Positions 35,542 to 44,562 of a stretch of DNA of 64,000 nt are shown here, piece by piece. The number at the start of each line of letters is the position of its first letter. The stretch's first letter is position 1. The DNA lies in the NCBI RefSeq assembly GCF_019204045.1, contig NZ_JAGSPC010000001.1, forward strand, positions 1,488,001 through 1,552,000. Direction: 5' to 3'. This DNA comes from Erythrobacter crassostreae. GTDB lineage: Bacteria > Pseudomonadota > Alphaproteobacteria > Sphingomonadales > Sphingomonadaceae. The translations under genes were made by a program, and so were the position numbers. Below the pieces are notes generated by a model. It saw only the letters and a program-made list of their open reading frames with translations, searched no databases and was not told the origin of the DNA.

Positions 35542-36417
35542 ATGCGAAAAATTGTGCTGATAAGCGGATGCATGGTGAGCGCGTTTTGCGCGTCGGTGGC
35601 GCAAGCCGAAGAGCTCGAATGGTTTGAGGGCGACAAGCTCGTCCTTACCAATGGAGCCTCGACGGTCGAAGGCGCAAGCGGCGGTGGTATTGCGACGTGG
35701 GCGACCATATCCGGTCTGGAAATGGATAATGGTGTCGGCGTATCCGCACATATCACTGCAATCGACTTGCCTGACTTCGGATTCCAGAGCCACGGTGTTT
35801 CCATCGGTATCAAGAACCGGGTCGAGCTTTCATATGCTCGGCAAAACTTCGACACACGTGACGTGGGTGAGGCGCTTGGGCTTGGCCAGGGTTATGTCTT
35901 CAACCAGGACGTGTTCGGCGCAAAGGTTCGCCTTTTTGGTGACATGGTTTATGGCGATCCATTGCTTCCACAAGTGAGCGTCGGTGTGCAGCACAAGCGC
36001 AATCTGGATGGTCCCGTCGTGCGTGCCGTTGGCGCCGCCGATGATGAAGGTACCGACTACACAATCAGCGCGACGAAACTGTTTTTGCGTCACAGCATTC
36101 TTATGAACGCCACTGTTCGATATACCAATGCCAACCAGACAGGCTTATTGGGATTTGGTAGCGCATCGGGCAAAGGGCATACTGTGCAATTCGAAGGGTC
36201 TATTGCATATCAGCTTTCACGCCGTGCTGTGATCGGCGCCGAAGTGCGTACGAAGCCTGACAATCTCGACCTGGGTGAGGATGACTGGATCGACCTTTTC
36301 GCTGCCTATGCTATTTCTGATAATATCACGGTAACGGCTGCTTATGCAGACCTCGGATCGATCGCTACATTCGAAGATCAGCGCGGCGCCTTTCTCTCTG
36401 CACAACTGGCTTTTTGA
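35542..36417 (+). CDS. DUF3034 family outer-membrane-like protein
   Basis: A 291-residue secreted protein with a signal peptide (MRKIVLISGCMVSAFCASVAQA) and a beta-rich body: WFEGDKLVLTNGASTVEG, GISIGIKNRVELSYARQNFDT-like segment, VFGAKVRLFGD, and a final FLSAQLAF ending in phenylalanine as outer-membrane barrels do. These phrases fit DUF3034. The ATG at 35542 is preferred over TTG at 35524. It often sits with cupredoxin and GGDEF/EAL genes, as here. Function unknown. Confidence 0.78.
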   Translation: MRKIVLISGCMVSAFCASVAQAEELEWFEGDKLVLTNGASTVEGASGGGIATWATISGLEMDNGVGVSAHITAIDLPDFGFQSHGVSIGIKNRVELSYARQNFDTRDVGEALGLGQGYVFNQDVFGAKVRLFGDMVYGDPLLPQVSVGVQHKRNLDGPVVRAVGAADDEGTDYTISATKLFLRHSILMNATVRYTNANQTGLLGFGSASGKGHTVQFEGSIAYQLSRRAVIGAEVRTKPDNLDLGEDDWIDLFAAYAISDNITVTAAYADLGSIATFEDQRGAFLSAQLAF

Positions 36418-36427
36418 GGATGAACTC

Positions 36428-36958
36428 TTGATCAAGACTGCCATTCTTACACTTTTCCTTTTGCAGCAGGCTCCTGCCGAAAATGTCGATTGGGACAAGG
36501 AATTCGGTGTCGAAGAAAGGGTGCGCGACCCGGAAACAGGCGAGTTTCCGGTGGAGCCCTATCAACAAAGCAATGAGAATGCGGGTGCGAAACCATTCCA
36601 AGGCGAGCAATTGCCCGCTGCCTTTGGGGGCCGCGAGGGCATTCAGAAGATCGCCGATCGCACTGTCGAACTGAGCGAGGCTGATCCGCGGATATCTGAC
36701 ATTTTCGTATCGCACGACATGGTCCGCCTTAAACGGACGCTTGGCGAACAATTCTGTTACCTATTGGGAGCCGGTTGCGACTATTCAGGCCGGGACATGC
36801 GCACTGCGCATGCTGGCCTTGGCGCAACGAAAGCTGATCTAAACGCGCTGGTCGAGAACCTGCAAAAGGCGATGCGCGAGGCCAAGGTTCCTTTCGCTGA
36901 TCAGAACAAACTGCTTTCAAAGCTCGCACCAATGTCGAAAGACGTGACCGAGAGATAA
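36428..36958 (+). CDS. Truncated-haemoglobin-like protein with signal peptide
   Basis: A protein of about 176 residues. From a TTG at 36428, with GAGGA in front, it begins with a short secretion-type hydrophobic segment (IKTAILTLFLLQQAPA). The rest resembles group 1 truncated haemoglobins: GGREGIQKIADRTVELSEADPRI, FVSHDMVRLKRTLGEQFCYLLGAGCDYSGRDMRTAHAGLG (pieces) with the proximal-His region in MRTAHAGL. A periplasmic globin is unusual. It lies 10 bases after the DUF3034 stop and is likely cotranscribed. Confidence 0.75.
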   Translation: MIKTAILTLFLLQQAPAENVDWDKEFGVEERVRDPETGEFPVEPYQQSNENAGAKPFQGEQLPAAFGGREGIQKIADRTVELSEADPRISDIFVSHDMVRLKRTLGEQFCYLLGAGCDYSGRDMRTAHAGLGATKADLNALVENLQKAMREAKVPFADQNKLLSKLAPMSKDVTER

Positions 36959-37126
36959 TCTAGGCACCCCCATTGAACTACGAGCGCACCTGTGCCGATT
37001 GCAGACTGTCCGCTATGGACAAATTAGGCACCTAAGGCTGCCATGCTTCGTGCGCGTGGCATCGGTTCCTTGTTGGCGGAGGTTCTGTGCGGTAGATTGG
37101 CTTACGGCTTTGGGGGGAATAGAGCT

Positions 37127-39289
37127 ATGCGACCAAATGCATTCGTTCTTGCGGCGGCGATGGGCTTGTCGGCCTGTGCGGGCACAGGCAATATTGCATC
37201 CTCAAGCAATGCCATCCAGCCCACATGGGACGAATTCGCGGCCGGCGAGTTGGCTCCGGAACCTGATCCCAATATCGTCATTAACACAGTAGAACCTGTT
37301 CAAGTCTTCGACCGGCACCCCAACGAGCCTCATCCCGTCAGGGTTCGCATGGCCAGTGATCTTGATGCCGAACAGCTTGCCATTGTCGAAGCCGCTTTGG
37401 GCTACAGGCAATCGGTAGAAAATCATCCGGCAGCGACTTACGAGATTGCACCGCATCCGGAGTTTCCCGAGCATCTGGTGTTTTACAGGATCAAAGGGAT
37501 GGGCGGGGCAGAGGCCGCAGCAATCGACCCGCGGATGAACCGCCAAGGGGCGATGACGTTGGAGGATATACTCCATTTCTATTCGTCGCGCGAAAGCAGT
37601 ATTGAGAACGCCTGGGCGTCCAATGTGCCTGTACCCATCGATCTGGGGCGCGCAGACCGCGAAGGTTTTGCCGCCGATCTGGATCGCCATATCTCAGCAC
37701 TGGCGCGCCGAGCAGCGTTGCTAACCATCGGTCAGTCCGGCGGTGATTACCCGAGCACCTCGATCTGCTTAAGCGAAGGAGCCGGATACGGTGCATCGTG
37801 CGCCATGCCAGATAGCATGGACTGGAATGAGGTGCGCGCGGGGCAGGGGTATTACTTTTCTGTCGCCGCGAAACTGGACAAGCCGCATCATATCGCTGTG
37901 ATTTCGATTTCTCCGAGCGGCAAGGTTTCGCATTTGTTGTCTCAATGGACGCGTTTCCCCGCCTACGGAGCCGAAACCGACTTTCCGATCAAATACGTCC
38001 CGACCGAATACGTGGATGACAATGGAAACCGCGTGCGTGTGTCGCAGCCAGTCACGCAGCAGCCCCGAGCTTACCCCAATGGCAAATTGATCGGTTCCGG
38101 AAGTGAGGCTGCATCGGCGCAAAATGCTGGCGGTCCGGAAACGTCGCGTAGCTATAGTTCAGTCGATAGCCGGATGATGGCCTTTGCCGCTACCGCTCAG
38201 CAGAGCGCGATTTTCACAGAACCCGGACGGCATCAGGTGATCGTCATGGCGACAGAAGATGCGATCAATCAGGCCATTTGGGAGCTTCAATGGGGCGACC
38301 AAGTACCGGCCAATATGTGTGTTGGAGACATTGAGGAATCGCTGTGCTCGGCGCTCACTCGGGGCGTGCCGGGCGATAATTTTGATTGGCCGCAAAACAT
38401 CCGCACTTTCACAGTCGATGCTCTCAAACCCATTCGATCCGACGGTTACATAATCAACGGGTTTGCCGCCTCTGCCGGTATCTCCAAATGGCAGGCTCAG
38501 CTTTTCTTGTACCGGGAAGGCGATGCGTTTCATCGCTCGACATCCAGCCCGCGCAACAATTTTGAAAAGGCGCACAAATGCGGTGGGTCATATGTTGGCG
38601 GCGGTTACATTCTGACCGCGGCGCATTGCATTCGGCCAGATTTGAAGGAGATGCGCATCCGGCTTGGCACGCGTGATATCGCAACCGGAGGGCGGACGTT
38701 CAGGGTTCACTCTGCCGCGATACATCGCCGTGCGAAATCGAGTTCAAGCAGGGCGGATATTGCGCTGATCCGGATTGATGATCCGCGCGGTTATCTGGCA
38801 CGTATGGGCGGCAGCCTCGCCGCGATCGCAACGGCGGGTAGCGGCCGTTATCGCTCGACACGGTACAACAAACTCATCGTCACAGGCTGGGGTTATATGA
38901 GCGCGGCATCGCCCGGTGCGGGCGGCCCGGTTGCGGCCGATGGGACAACCCAGCGAAACCCGCGCTATCTGCAAGGGCTCTCTCTGCTGCCAGTGCCTGC
39001 GAACGCTTGCACCCGGCTTCGCGGATTCGGCGGTTTCAGCGCAGCGGACATTCTTTGCGCGAGAGGCTCAATCGCGGGCAGCGATTCTTGCAATGGTGAT
39101 AGCGGCGGGCCGGTCACGTCACGCGTGGGCAACCGCAGGGTTCTGGTTGGAGTTGTCTCCGTCGGGAAGGGATGTGCGCAAGGCAACACACCCGCCATTT
39201 ACATGCGGGTGGAAAGCTACGCGGATTGGATCGCAAAAGCGCGGTCACGCCTAAAAACCGCGCGTAAAGGCGGGCGCCTCACAATTTAG
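37127..39289 (+). CDS. Large trypsin-like serine protease (lipoprotein or secreted)
   Basis: A 720-residue protein. The N-terminus MRPNAFVLAAAMGLSACAG has a lipobox-like SAC. Residues ~30-470 are an unrecognised region with beta-rich stretches. The C-terminal S1 protease domain has the full triad: H500 in LTAAHC, D544 in ADIALIRI and S659 in GDSGGPV, with VTGWGYM. Trypsin-like proteases of this form are far less usual in bacteria than DegP types. The ATG at 37127 has a GGGGGGAA site before it; 37043 is an alternative upstream start that hides the signal. Confidence 0.83.
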   Translation: MRPNAFVLAAAMGLSACAGTGNIASSSNAIQPTWDEFAAGELAPEPDPNIVINTVEPVQVFDRHPNEPHPVRVRMASDLDAEQLAIVEAALGYRQSVENHPAATYEIAPHPEFPEHLVFYRIKGMGGAEAAAIDPRMNRQGAMTLEDILHFYSSRESSIENAWASNVPVPIDLGRADREGFAADLDRHISALARRAALLTIGQSGGDYPSTSICLSEGAGYGASCAMPDSMDWNEVRAGQGYYFSVAAKLDKPHHIAVISISPSGKVSHLLSQWTRFPAYGAETDFPIKYVPTEYVDDNGNRVRVSQPVTQQPRAYPNGKLIGSGSEAASAQNAGGPETSRSYSSVDSRMMAFAATAQQSAIFTEPGRHQVIVMATEDAINQAIWELQWGDQVPANMCVGDIEESLCSALTRGVPGDNFDWPQNIRTFTVDALKPIRSDGYIINGFAASAGISKWQAQLFLYREGDAFHRSTSSPRNNFEKAHKCGGSYVGGGYILTAAHCIRPDLKEMRIRLGTRDIATGGRTFRVHSAAIHRRAKSSSSRADIALIRIDDPRGYLARMGGSLAAIATAGSGRYRSTRYNKLIVTGWGYMSAASPGAGGPVAADGTTQRNPRYLQGLSLLPVPANACTRLRGFGGFSAADILCARGSIAGSDSCNGDSGGPVTSRVGNRRVLVGVVSVGKGCAQGNTPAIYMRVESYADWIAKARSRLKTARKGGRLTI

Positions 39290-39359
39290 GATTGCGCCAA
39301 AGAGTAGAAGCTATGGGGCCCCGGCGCTTTGTACGTGCTGGAGCCCCGCAAAGCATAAG

Positions 39360-39644
39360 TCATTCCTCGTCGGCGCCAGTGCGCTCGTCAACACCTGTGC
39401 GTTCATCAACACCTGTGCGTTCATCAACGCCGGTGCGCTCGTCAACACCGGTGCGCTCATCAACACCTGTGCGTTCATCAACGCGAGTACGGTCATCAAC
39501 ACCATCGCGGTCATCGCCGCCGGTGCCGTCTTCTGCCGATGTCTTGGGTTCTTCAACGCCATCAGACCCCTCATGCCCCTGACACGCAGCAAGGCTAAGG
39601 CTGAGCGCGCTCACTGCGCCAATGATCATTGCATTTGTCTTCAT
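39360..39644 (-). CDS. Repeat lipoprotein (RTGVDE repeats)
   Basis: A 94-residue protein with a signal MKTNAMIIGAVSALSLSLAACQG (lipobox LAAC) and a body formed largely of an 18-base, six-residue repeat RTGVDE, seven to eight copies, strongly acidic and hydrophilic. It resembles a low-complexity tether or a charged surface brush. The ATG at 39644 follows AAAGGATC; the ATG at 39659 is an alternative. It lies between the protease and the TIR-TPR gene; function not known. Confidence 0.68.
   Translation of the reverse strand: MKTNAMIIGAVSALSLSLAACQGHEGSDGVEEPKTSAEDGTGGDDRDGVDDRTRVDERTGVDERTGVDERTGVDERTGVDERTGVDERTGADEE
39379..39522. repeat. 18-bp tandem repeat, about eight copies
   Basis: Units starting at 39379, 39397, 39415, 39433, 39451, 39469, 39487 and 39505, each near GTGCGTTCATCAACACCT, with the last two diverged. 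The period is a whole number of codons, so gain or loss of a copy keeps the lipoprotein frame. It is a minisatellite likely to vary in copy number between strains. Confidence 0.85.
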
Positions 39645-39674
39645 ATTCGATCCTTTCATGGAACTACTGATTGG

Positions 39675-41654
39675 TTACTCAAAGCCCATTCGTCCGACTG
39701 CTCGTTGGTATCCTTCGGTTCCGCGCAGAGGGTCTAGCATCGGGTCGCGGTAAATCTGCACCAGACCCGCATCACGCGCGGCCCATGCGGCTTCCAGCGC
39801 GGCGAGCGCCTCGGCTTCATTGCCCCACTGCGCATGGACTTGTGCGTATTGGTAATTGCTCTTGTCGCCTTGGCGCTCTCTGAGCTCTGCAAAGTGCCTC
39901 TCAGCCTCCGCGCGATTACCAAGTTTGTCTTCGACAATCGCAAGACCGGTTTTCTTGAAGACATACCGCGTCTCGGCTTCGAAATTCGTTTTGGCAGATG
40001 CTAGGTCGCCAAGCGTGAGCCGGGCCCAGCCGACAAGATTGTGATAGCTTGAAAGCCCCTCATTCAGGCCATACGCTTTTTCATATTCAGGTATGGCCGC
40101 CCCGGGCTCACGCGAATTGTAGGCGATGTTTCCGGCATAGCGGAACACGCGGGCGTTTAGAGGATCCAGAGATTCTGCCAGCGCTATCGCGGCTTTCGCT
40201 TCGCTATCATCGCCGATGCGTGATCGGAAAATAGCATAGCGGCTGAGAATGTCGGCATCCCCTTTGCCCAATTCATACGCTTGCTTCCACGGGGTGAGCG
40301 CGCCTGCCACATCGAGCTTACCCGTCGCAAAGATAAAGCCAAGCACAGCGTACCCATCGGCGAAATCAGGCGCGATTGCGATCGCTCGCCGCGCGGCCTC
40401 GGCGGCAGCGTTCATCGCACCGTCCCTCTCGCGCGGTGCACCATAAAGGTTCTGGATCAAAGCTAGCGTTCGCCCGCGCTTTGCGTGAGCGGCAGCGTAG
40501 TCAGGATCGAGCCGGATCGCCTCGTTGAACTTGGCCAAGGCGGCACGGTCGCTCGCCTCATCTGTTCCGGAATCATAGAGTTCTTGCCCGCGCAGAAATG
40601 CATCATACGCTGCGACATTTTGCGTGCCGCCCGAAAGCCCATCCGCTGTTGAGCGATCATCCGCTCCTGAAAGCAAAGTGACGATACCTGCCGCAATCTG
40701 GGATTGAATGGCGAACACGCTATCAATCGGACCTTTGATCTCGAATTCTCGAAGCACTCTGTCGGTATTTCCGTCGATCAATTCCGCACCGCCTGCGAGA
40801 GTATCGCCCTCACGCCGGATATCACCGGTGAGCAGATAGTTCACATTAAGCTTTCCGCTGATTGCGCCGGCGGTATCGCCTGTATCGCGGAACGCATTGG
40901 AGGATGTTTTTGCCGCCACATGCAGCAACGGATTGCGTGCCAACTGCGAACGAATTTCCGCAGCAAAACCTTCGAGTAGATACGAACCTTCGCCCGGCTC
41001 CCCCATCACACTGAACGGCATCACTGCCAGTTTAATGTCTGTTGCACCGCCCGTGAACAGCCCGCCACTCCAAGCGGCAACGCCGCCTGCCCCAACGGCG
41101 AGCGCCGCCCCGCCAAGAATAGCCGCGCGGCGGCTGATGACAGGGCTGGTTTTAGCCGGTGCTGCAATCGTCCCGGTGCCTGAAGGTTCTGTGCCTGCAG
41201 GTCCTGCAAGTGCCGAGCGCTCGCCATCCTGCTTTAATTTGACCGCCTTTATCAGTCTTTCGATTTCCGGAGTGTCCGCCGTCCAATCGGCGTCTGCGGG
41301 CAGAGTAATCCATTGAAACTGGCGAAATCCCAATGGCGGCTCTGTGCCGTCGATGGAAACGGGGACTAGCGCCCCGCGATCGCGTCCGCGTGTCGCTTCG
41401 TCATGGACCCAGTGCGAGACTGCGGAGACCTTGGACCACAGCACGACAACCGCATCTGCGGTTTCAAGCTTATCCTCGGTCACTGTATGGTAGCGTGCGC
41501 CGCCTTCGAGCATGGCATCCCACCACACTGAAATGCCAGCATCCTGAAGCAGGTCGAGCACCTTGCGTGCCAAGGGTTGATCATCCCTCGAATAGCTGAG
41601 GAATACAGTGTCCTTTGCCGTTCCGACTTGTTCTGGATGATCCAGACCGCTCAT
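39675..41654 (-). CDS. TIR-domain protein with a membrane helix and TPR repeats
   Basis: A 659-residue protein. Residues ~14-125 form a TIR domain (DTVFLSYSRDDQ, ISVWWDAML, then EDKLETADAVVVLWS with E60/E64 as candidates for a catalytic Glu). A single membrane helix lies at ~178-197 after RR. Residues ~205-320 resemble a TolB/FlgO-like domain (AVMPFSV), and ~345-650 hold TPR repeats. TIR domains can hydrolyse NAD or bind partners. This architecture is common in sphingomonads, often labelled adenylate-cyclase-like. Divergent from the SLOG-like gene. Confidence 0.82.
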   Translation of the reverse strand: MSGLDHPEQVGTAKDTVFLSYSRDDQPLARKVLDLLQDAGISVWWDAMLEGGARYHTVTEDKLETADAVVVLWSKVSAVSHWVHDEATRGRDRGALVPVSIDGTEPPLGFRQFQWITLPADADWTADTPEIERLIKAVKLKQDGERSALAGPAGTEPSGTGTIAAPAKTSPVISRRAAILGGAALAVGAGGVAAWSGGLFTGGATDIKLAVMPFSVMGEPGEGSYLLEGFAAEIRSQLARNPLLHVAAKTSSNAFRDTGDTAGAISGKLNVNYLLTGDIRREGDTLAGGAELIDGNTDRVLREFEIKGPIDSVFAIQSQIAAGIVTLLSGADDRSTADGLSGGTQNVAAYDAFLRGQELYDSGTDEASDRAALAKFNEAIRLDPDYAAAHAKRGRTLALIQNLYGAPRERDGAMNAAAEAARRAIAIAPDFADGYAVLGFIFATGKLDVAGALTPWKQAYELGKGDADILSRYAIFRSRIGDDSEAKAAIALAESLDPLNARVFRYAGNIAYNSREPGAAIPEYEKAYGLNEGLSSYHNLVGWARLTLGDLASAKTNFEAETRYVFKKTGLAIVEDKLGNRAEAERHFAELRERQGDKSNYQYAQVHAQWGNEAEALAALEAAWAARDAGLVQIYRDPMLDPLRGTEGYQRAVGRMGFE

Positions 41655-41982
41655 ATGCCCCTCTATTGCAGAAATACTGCACCCTTGACCGTGCGACCGG
41701 AACGCATGAGATAACGCAGCTTATCGGCCCTGTCGAACTCTGTTCGCAAAAGTATGCGGGACGCACGCTGTGCTTGTCGAATGTTTTGTGTGCGGTTAGC
41801 ACCTGAGATGAAAAGCCGAACCGCTTCTCCCGGGGGGAACAACGATCACGCCGAATACCGATCCAGCATCGCCCGGACAGGGTTTTGAGCCGCCTGCGCC
41901 CAGGCCTTGTCTTGCCATCGGTGTCACAGGACATCGCCGCTCGCACCCCGCGTTTCCAGCCGACATTGCGGCGCTATCAGCG

Positions 41983-43866
41983 GTGCTTTCGGAGATTTTC
42001 TCTGCTTTGGAAGATGCTGGGACCGACTGTGAGGTCCACGGGACTGAACCACAGCCACCTGCGCTGCGTTTGCTGACATTGCTAGCCGACGGGACCGACC
42101 ATCTTGCGGCAGAGCTCGCGCTGGCAAAGGCTTGGGAGCTGACCGTTCCGTTGCCATTTGGCCGGGCGCTCAATACCGCTATCAACGCTGATCCGGACAC
42201 CGCTGCAGATCCACGCGCGATCTTGGCTGGTAGAGCGCCTGATGATGCGCCCACAGGCAAGCGTGCGGCTGCGATAGAAGCGCTTTTGGATAAGGCCACA
42301 GTTTTCGAATTGGCAGAGCGTGATGCGATTGTTGCTGATCACTTTCTCGCCACGCTGGATAATCCCAGTGATCCGAAAGCGCTCAGCACTTTTCTCCACC
42401 ATACGTCTGACCGGACACTGCAAGCAGGCCGTATCCTGATCGAGCAGTCGGACATTTTGATCGCGGTTTGGGACGGGGTATCTACCACCAATATTGGCGG
42501 AACAGGCCATACTGCGATAGCTGCTCTTTCGGCTGGAGTTCCGGTGATCTGGATCGATCCTGCATCACCGGACGAATGGCGCATTGTGTACACGCCCGAT
42601 GCGCTTGCTCTTAAACCGCCGCCTACCGCTGCGTCGCGCGATGCGCAATTGCGGGCTTTGGTAGGCGATAGCGTTGGATTGGCTGCGCCTGATGAAGACA
42701 GCCCCCATGCCGGGCTCGCCGCCCTTGGCAAAGAAGCGTGGCGGGGCCGCAGCTCGGCAAGCAGTCACGCCTATCGCCGCGTAGAGGCACTGTTTGGGCA
42801 TAGCAAATGGCGCGAAAAGTTCGGGTCTATCCGGCAGACCTTCGAAGCACCTGACGAAGTCGCAACGGGAAGCGGGCAACCTTTGCTGGACTCGCTCGAT
42901 GCGCTTCCGGGCGGCGATGAGCGGATCACGTGCGCCATCGGTGAGGATGTTCTGAGCCGTTTTGCATGGACCAACGCCATCGCATCGCGTCTATCGGACC
43001 TGTTCCGGTCGGGAATGGTGCTGAACTTCACTCTCGGCCCGCTCGCGATCCTTGTCGGCCTGCTTTATATTCCCACTGCTGGGCCCGAATACAAATGGAT
43101 TTTCGCGGCGCTAGAGCTCCTTTTGCTGCTGGTTATTGTGGTCAACACACTTTCGGGACAACGCGCACGTTTGCATGCCCGCTGGTTGGAAACGCGGCGT
43201 CTGGCCGAATATCTGCGTCATGCGCCCGGCCTGCTTGCATTGGGCGTGGCCCGGCCTGTTGGCGGCCGGCCGCAAAGCGTCCGTGGCAGTTGGCCGGAAT
43301 GGTATGCTCGTCAGGTCGCCCGCGGTGTCGGTTTGCCAAACGTCAAAGTGGATGGCGCGTATTTGCGTGCGTCTGCGCGACTGTTGCTCGATCACGCGAT
43401 CCAACCTCAGCTTGAATACCATCAAGGCAAATCGGCGCGCCTTCACCGCGCGCATCACGCCATCGAAACGTTGGCCGAGAGGCTATTTGCGCTCGCTGTC
43501 ATAATGGTAACGCTTTATCTGGTGTTGTTCGGACTATCGACGCTTGGTGTGATTGCTCCCGAATTGGTCACGACCTTGGCCAAATGGTTCACGGTAAGCG
43601 CAGTCGCGTTGCCAACCATTGCCGGTGCCCTCGCCGCGATCGGATATTTCGGGGATTTTGATCGGTTCGCCGATATCTCGGAAATGACCGCGCGCAGGCT
43701 TGAGGCGCTGCAAGAGCGCACCGTTATGTACCTTGAGCAGAGCGACGACGCGCTCGGTTACGCCCCGTTGGCGCAGCTAGCGCGGCAGACAGACGAAACA
43801 ACGTTCGCCGAAATTCAGGCATGGCAGGCAGTGTTCAACAACAAGCGTACGACTGTCCCCGCCTAA
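41983..43866 (+). CDS. SLOG-like domain protein with four membrane helices (SLATT-like)
   Basis: From the GTG at 41983 a 627-residue protein is read. The frame stays open upstream to 41812 and codes LAIGVTGHRRSHPAF at ~41911-41955, which is a classic SLOG-type start (VTGHR), so the true protein begins earlier. No ATG, GTG or TTG lies there in frame. An ATC at 41845 follows GGGGGGAACAACG; alternatively an ATG at 41808 is one base out of frame across a six-G run. Downstream, a nucleotide-binding-like half is followed by helices near 43015-43085, 43096-43155, 43480-43555 and 43585-43650, recalling SLATT effectors. SLOG proteins sense or make nucleotide signals. Confidence 0.65.
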   Translation: MLSEIFSALEDAGTDCEVHGTEPQPPALRLLTLLADGTDHLAAELALAKAWELTVPLPFGRALNTAINADPDTAADPRAILAGRAPDDAPTGKRAAAIEALLDKATVFELAERDAIVADHFLATLDNPSDPKALSTFLHHTSDRTLQAGRILIEQSDILIAVWDGVSTTNIGGTGHTAIAALSAGVPVIWIDPASPDEWRIVYTPDALALKPPPTAASRDAQLRALVGDSVGLAAPDEDSPHAGLAALGKEAWRGRSSASSHAYRRVEALFGHSKWREKFGSIRQTFEAPDEVATGSGQPLLDSLDALPGGDERITCAIGEDVLSRFAWTNAIASRLSDLFRSGMVLNFTLGPLAILVGLLYIPTAGPEYKWIFAALELLLLLVIVVNTLSGQRARLHARWLETRRLAEYLRHAPGLLALGVARPVGGRPQSVRGSWPEWYARQVARGVGLPNVKVDGAYLRASARLLLDHAIQPQLEYHQGKSARLHRAHHAIETLAERLFALAVIMVTLYLVLFGLSTLGVIAPELVTTLAKWFTVSAVALPTIAGALAAIGYFGDFDRFADISEMTARRLEALQERTVMYLEQSDDALGYAPLAQLARQTDETTFAEIQAWQAVFNNKRTTVPA

Positions 43867-44056
43867 GCGATATTACTCCTGCATGGATGGTGTAGGAGGG
43901 TGCTGTCAGTCGCCGAACCCAATGGGTATTCTTGCGAACGATACATTTGGTTGAAATGACCGCAGATGGGCTGATAGCGGACGGTCTTGTTTCCCGGGCC
44001 GCAACGTTCAAAGCTGACAGTCAGCTTCCGACCCAATTGCAGATGTAGCACTGCTG

Positions 44057-44085
44057 TTGACACCGATTTCAATTTGATCTAGTGC
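44057..44085 (+). promoter_or_regulatory. Possible sigma-70 promoter of the marR gene
   Basis: A perfect TTGACA at 44057-44062 stands 17 bases before TAGTGC (44080-44085), 22 bases ahead of the marR start. The -10 is weak. The rest of the 240-base gap (43867-44106) shows no gene. Confidence 0.35.
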
Positions 44086-44106
44086 ATATACACGAAAGGG
44101 CGCGCT

Positions 44107-44532
44107 ATGGATGATAAATTAATTGCAAACACCTGCTATGCCACCCGAGCTCGGCGCGCTGCGCGGCATCTCAGCCGCATGTATGATGATGCGCTTAGAC
44201 CGCATGGCATCAAGGTCAGCCAGTTCTCAATTCTCGTCGCCGCATCCGTATCGCGCGGAGACGCTACAATTACCGAACTAGCCGACGAGCTCGGCCTGGA
44301 GCGCTCCACACTGAGCCGCAATCTGCAACCGTTGGAACGGCGCGGCCTTGTCGAAATCGGAGAAGAACAACAGCATCGCTCGCGTCAAGTATTGCTTACG
44401 GCGCAAGGCGAACGTCTGATCGAGGACGCCTATGGTGATTGGGCACGGGTTCAAGACCGTGCGCGTGGACAATTGCCGATTGATGAGAGCGCAATTCTGG
44501 GCAGCCTGAGCGCCCTTAACGCAATCACCTGA
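44107..44532 (+). CDS. MarR family transcriptional regulator
   Basis: A 141-residue MarR protein: helices around ARRAARHLSRMYDDALRPHGIKVSQFSIL, then the winged helix ATITELADELGLERSTLSRNLQPLERRGLVE and the wing QQHRSRQVLLTAQGE (pieces). Full length for the family. It leads a plus-strand run with a membrane protein (30 bases on) and, after a further gap, a drug efflux pump, so it probably represses these and is relieved by a small molecule. Confidence 0.88.
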   Translation: MDDKLIANTCYATRARRAARHLSRMYDDALRPHGIKVSQFSILVAASVSRGDATITELADELGLERSTLSRNLQPLERRGLVEIGEEQQHRSRQVLLTAQGERLIEDAYGDWARVQDRARGQLPIDESAILGSLSALNAIT

Positions 44533-44562
44533 GCAAACCCGGTTCCATCAAGGAGAAGAACA

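Noticed and set aside
39379-39522. Regular repeats that could suggest a CRISPR array
   Set aside because: Units are 18 bases with no spacers and code an in-frame six-residue repeat of a lipoprotein.
39292-39582. Plus-strand open frame of SSTPVR repeats
   Set aside because: It is the reverse reading of the minus-strand repeat lipoprotein, with no signal peptide or ribosome site.
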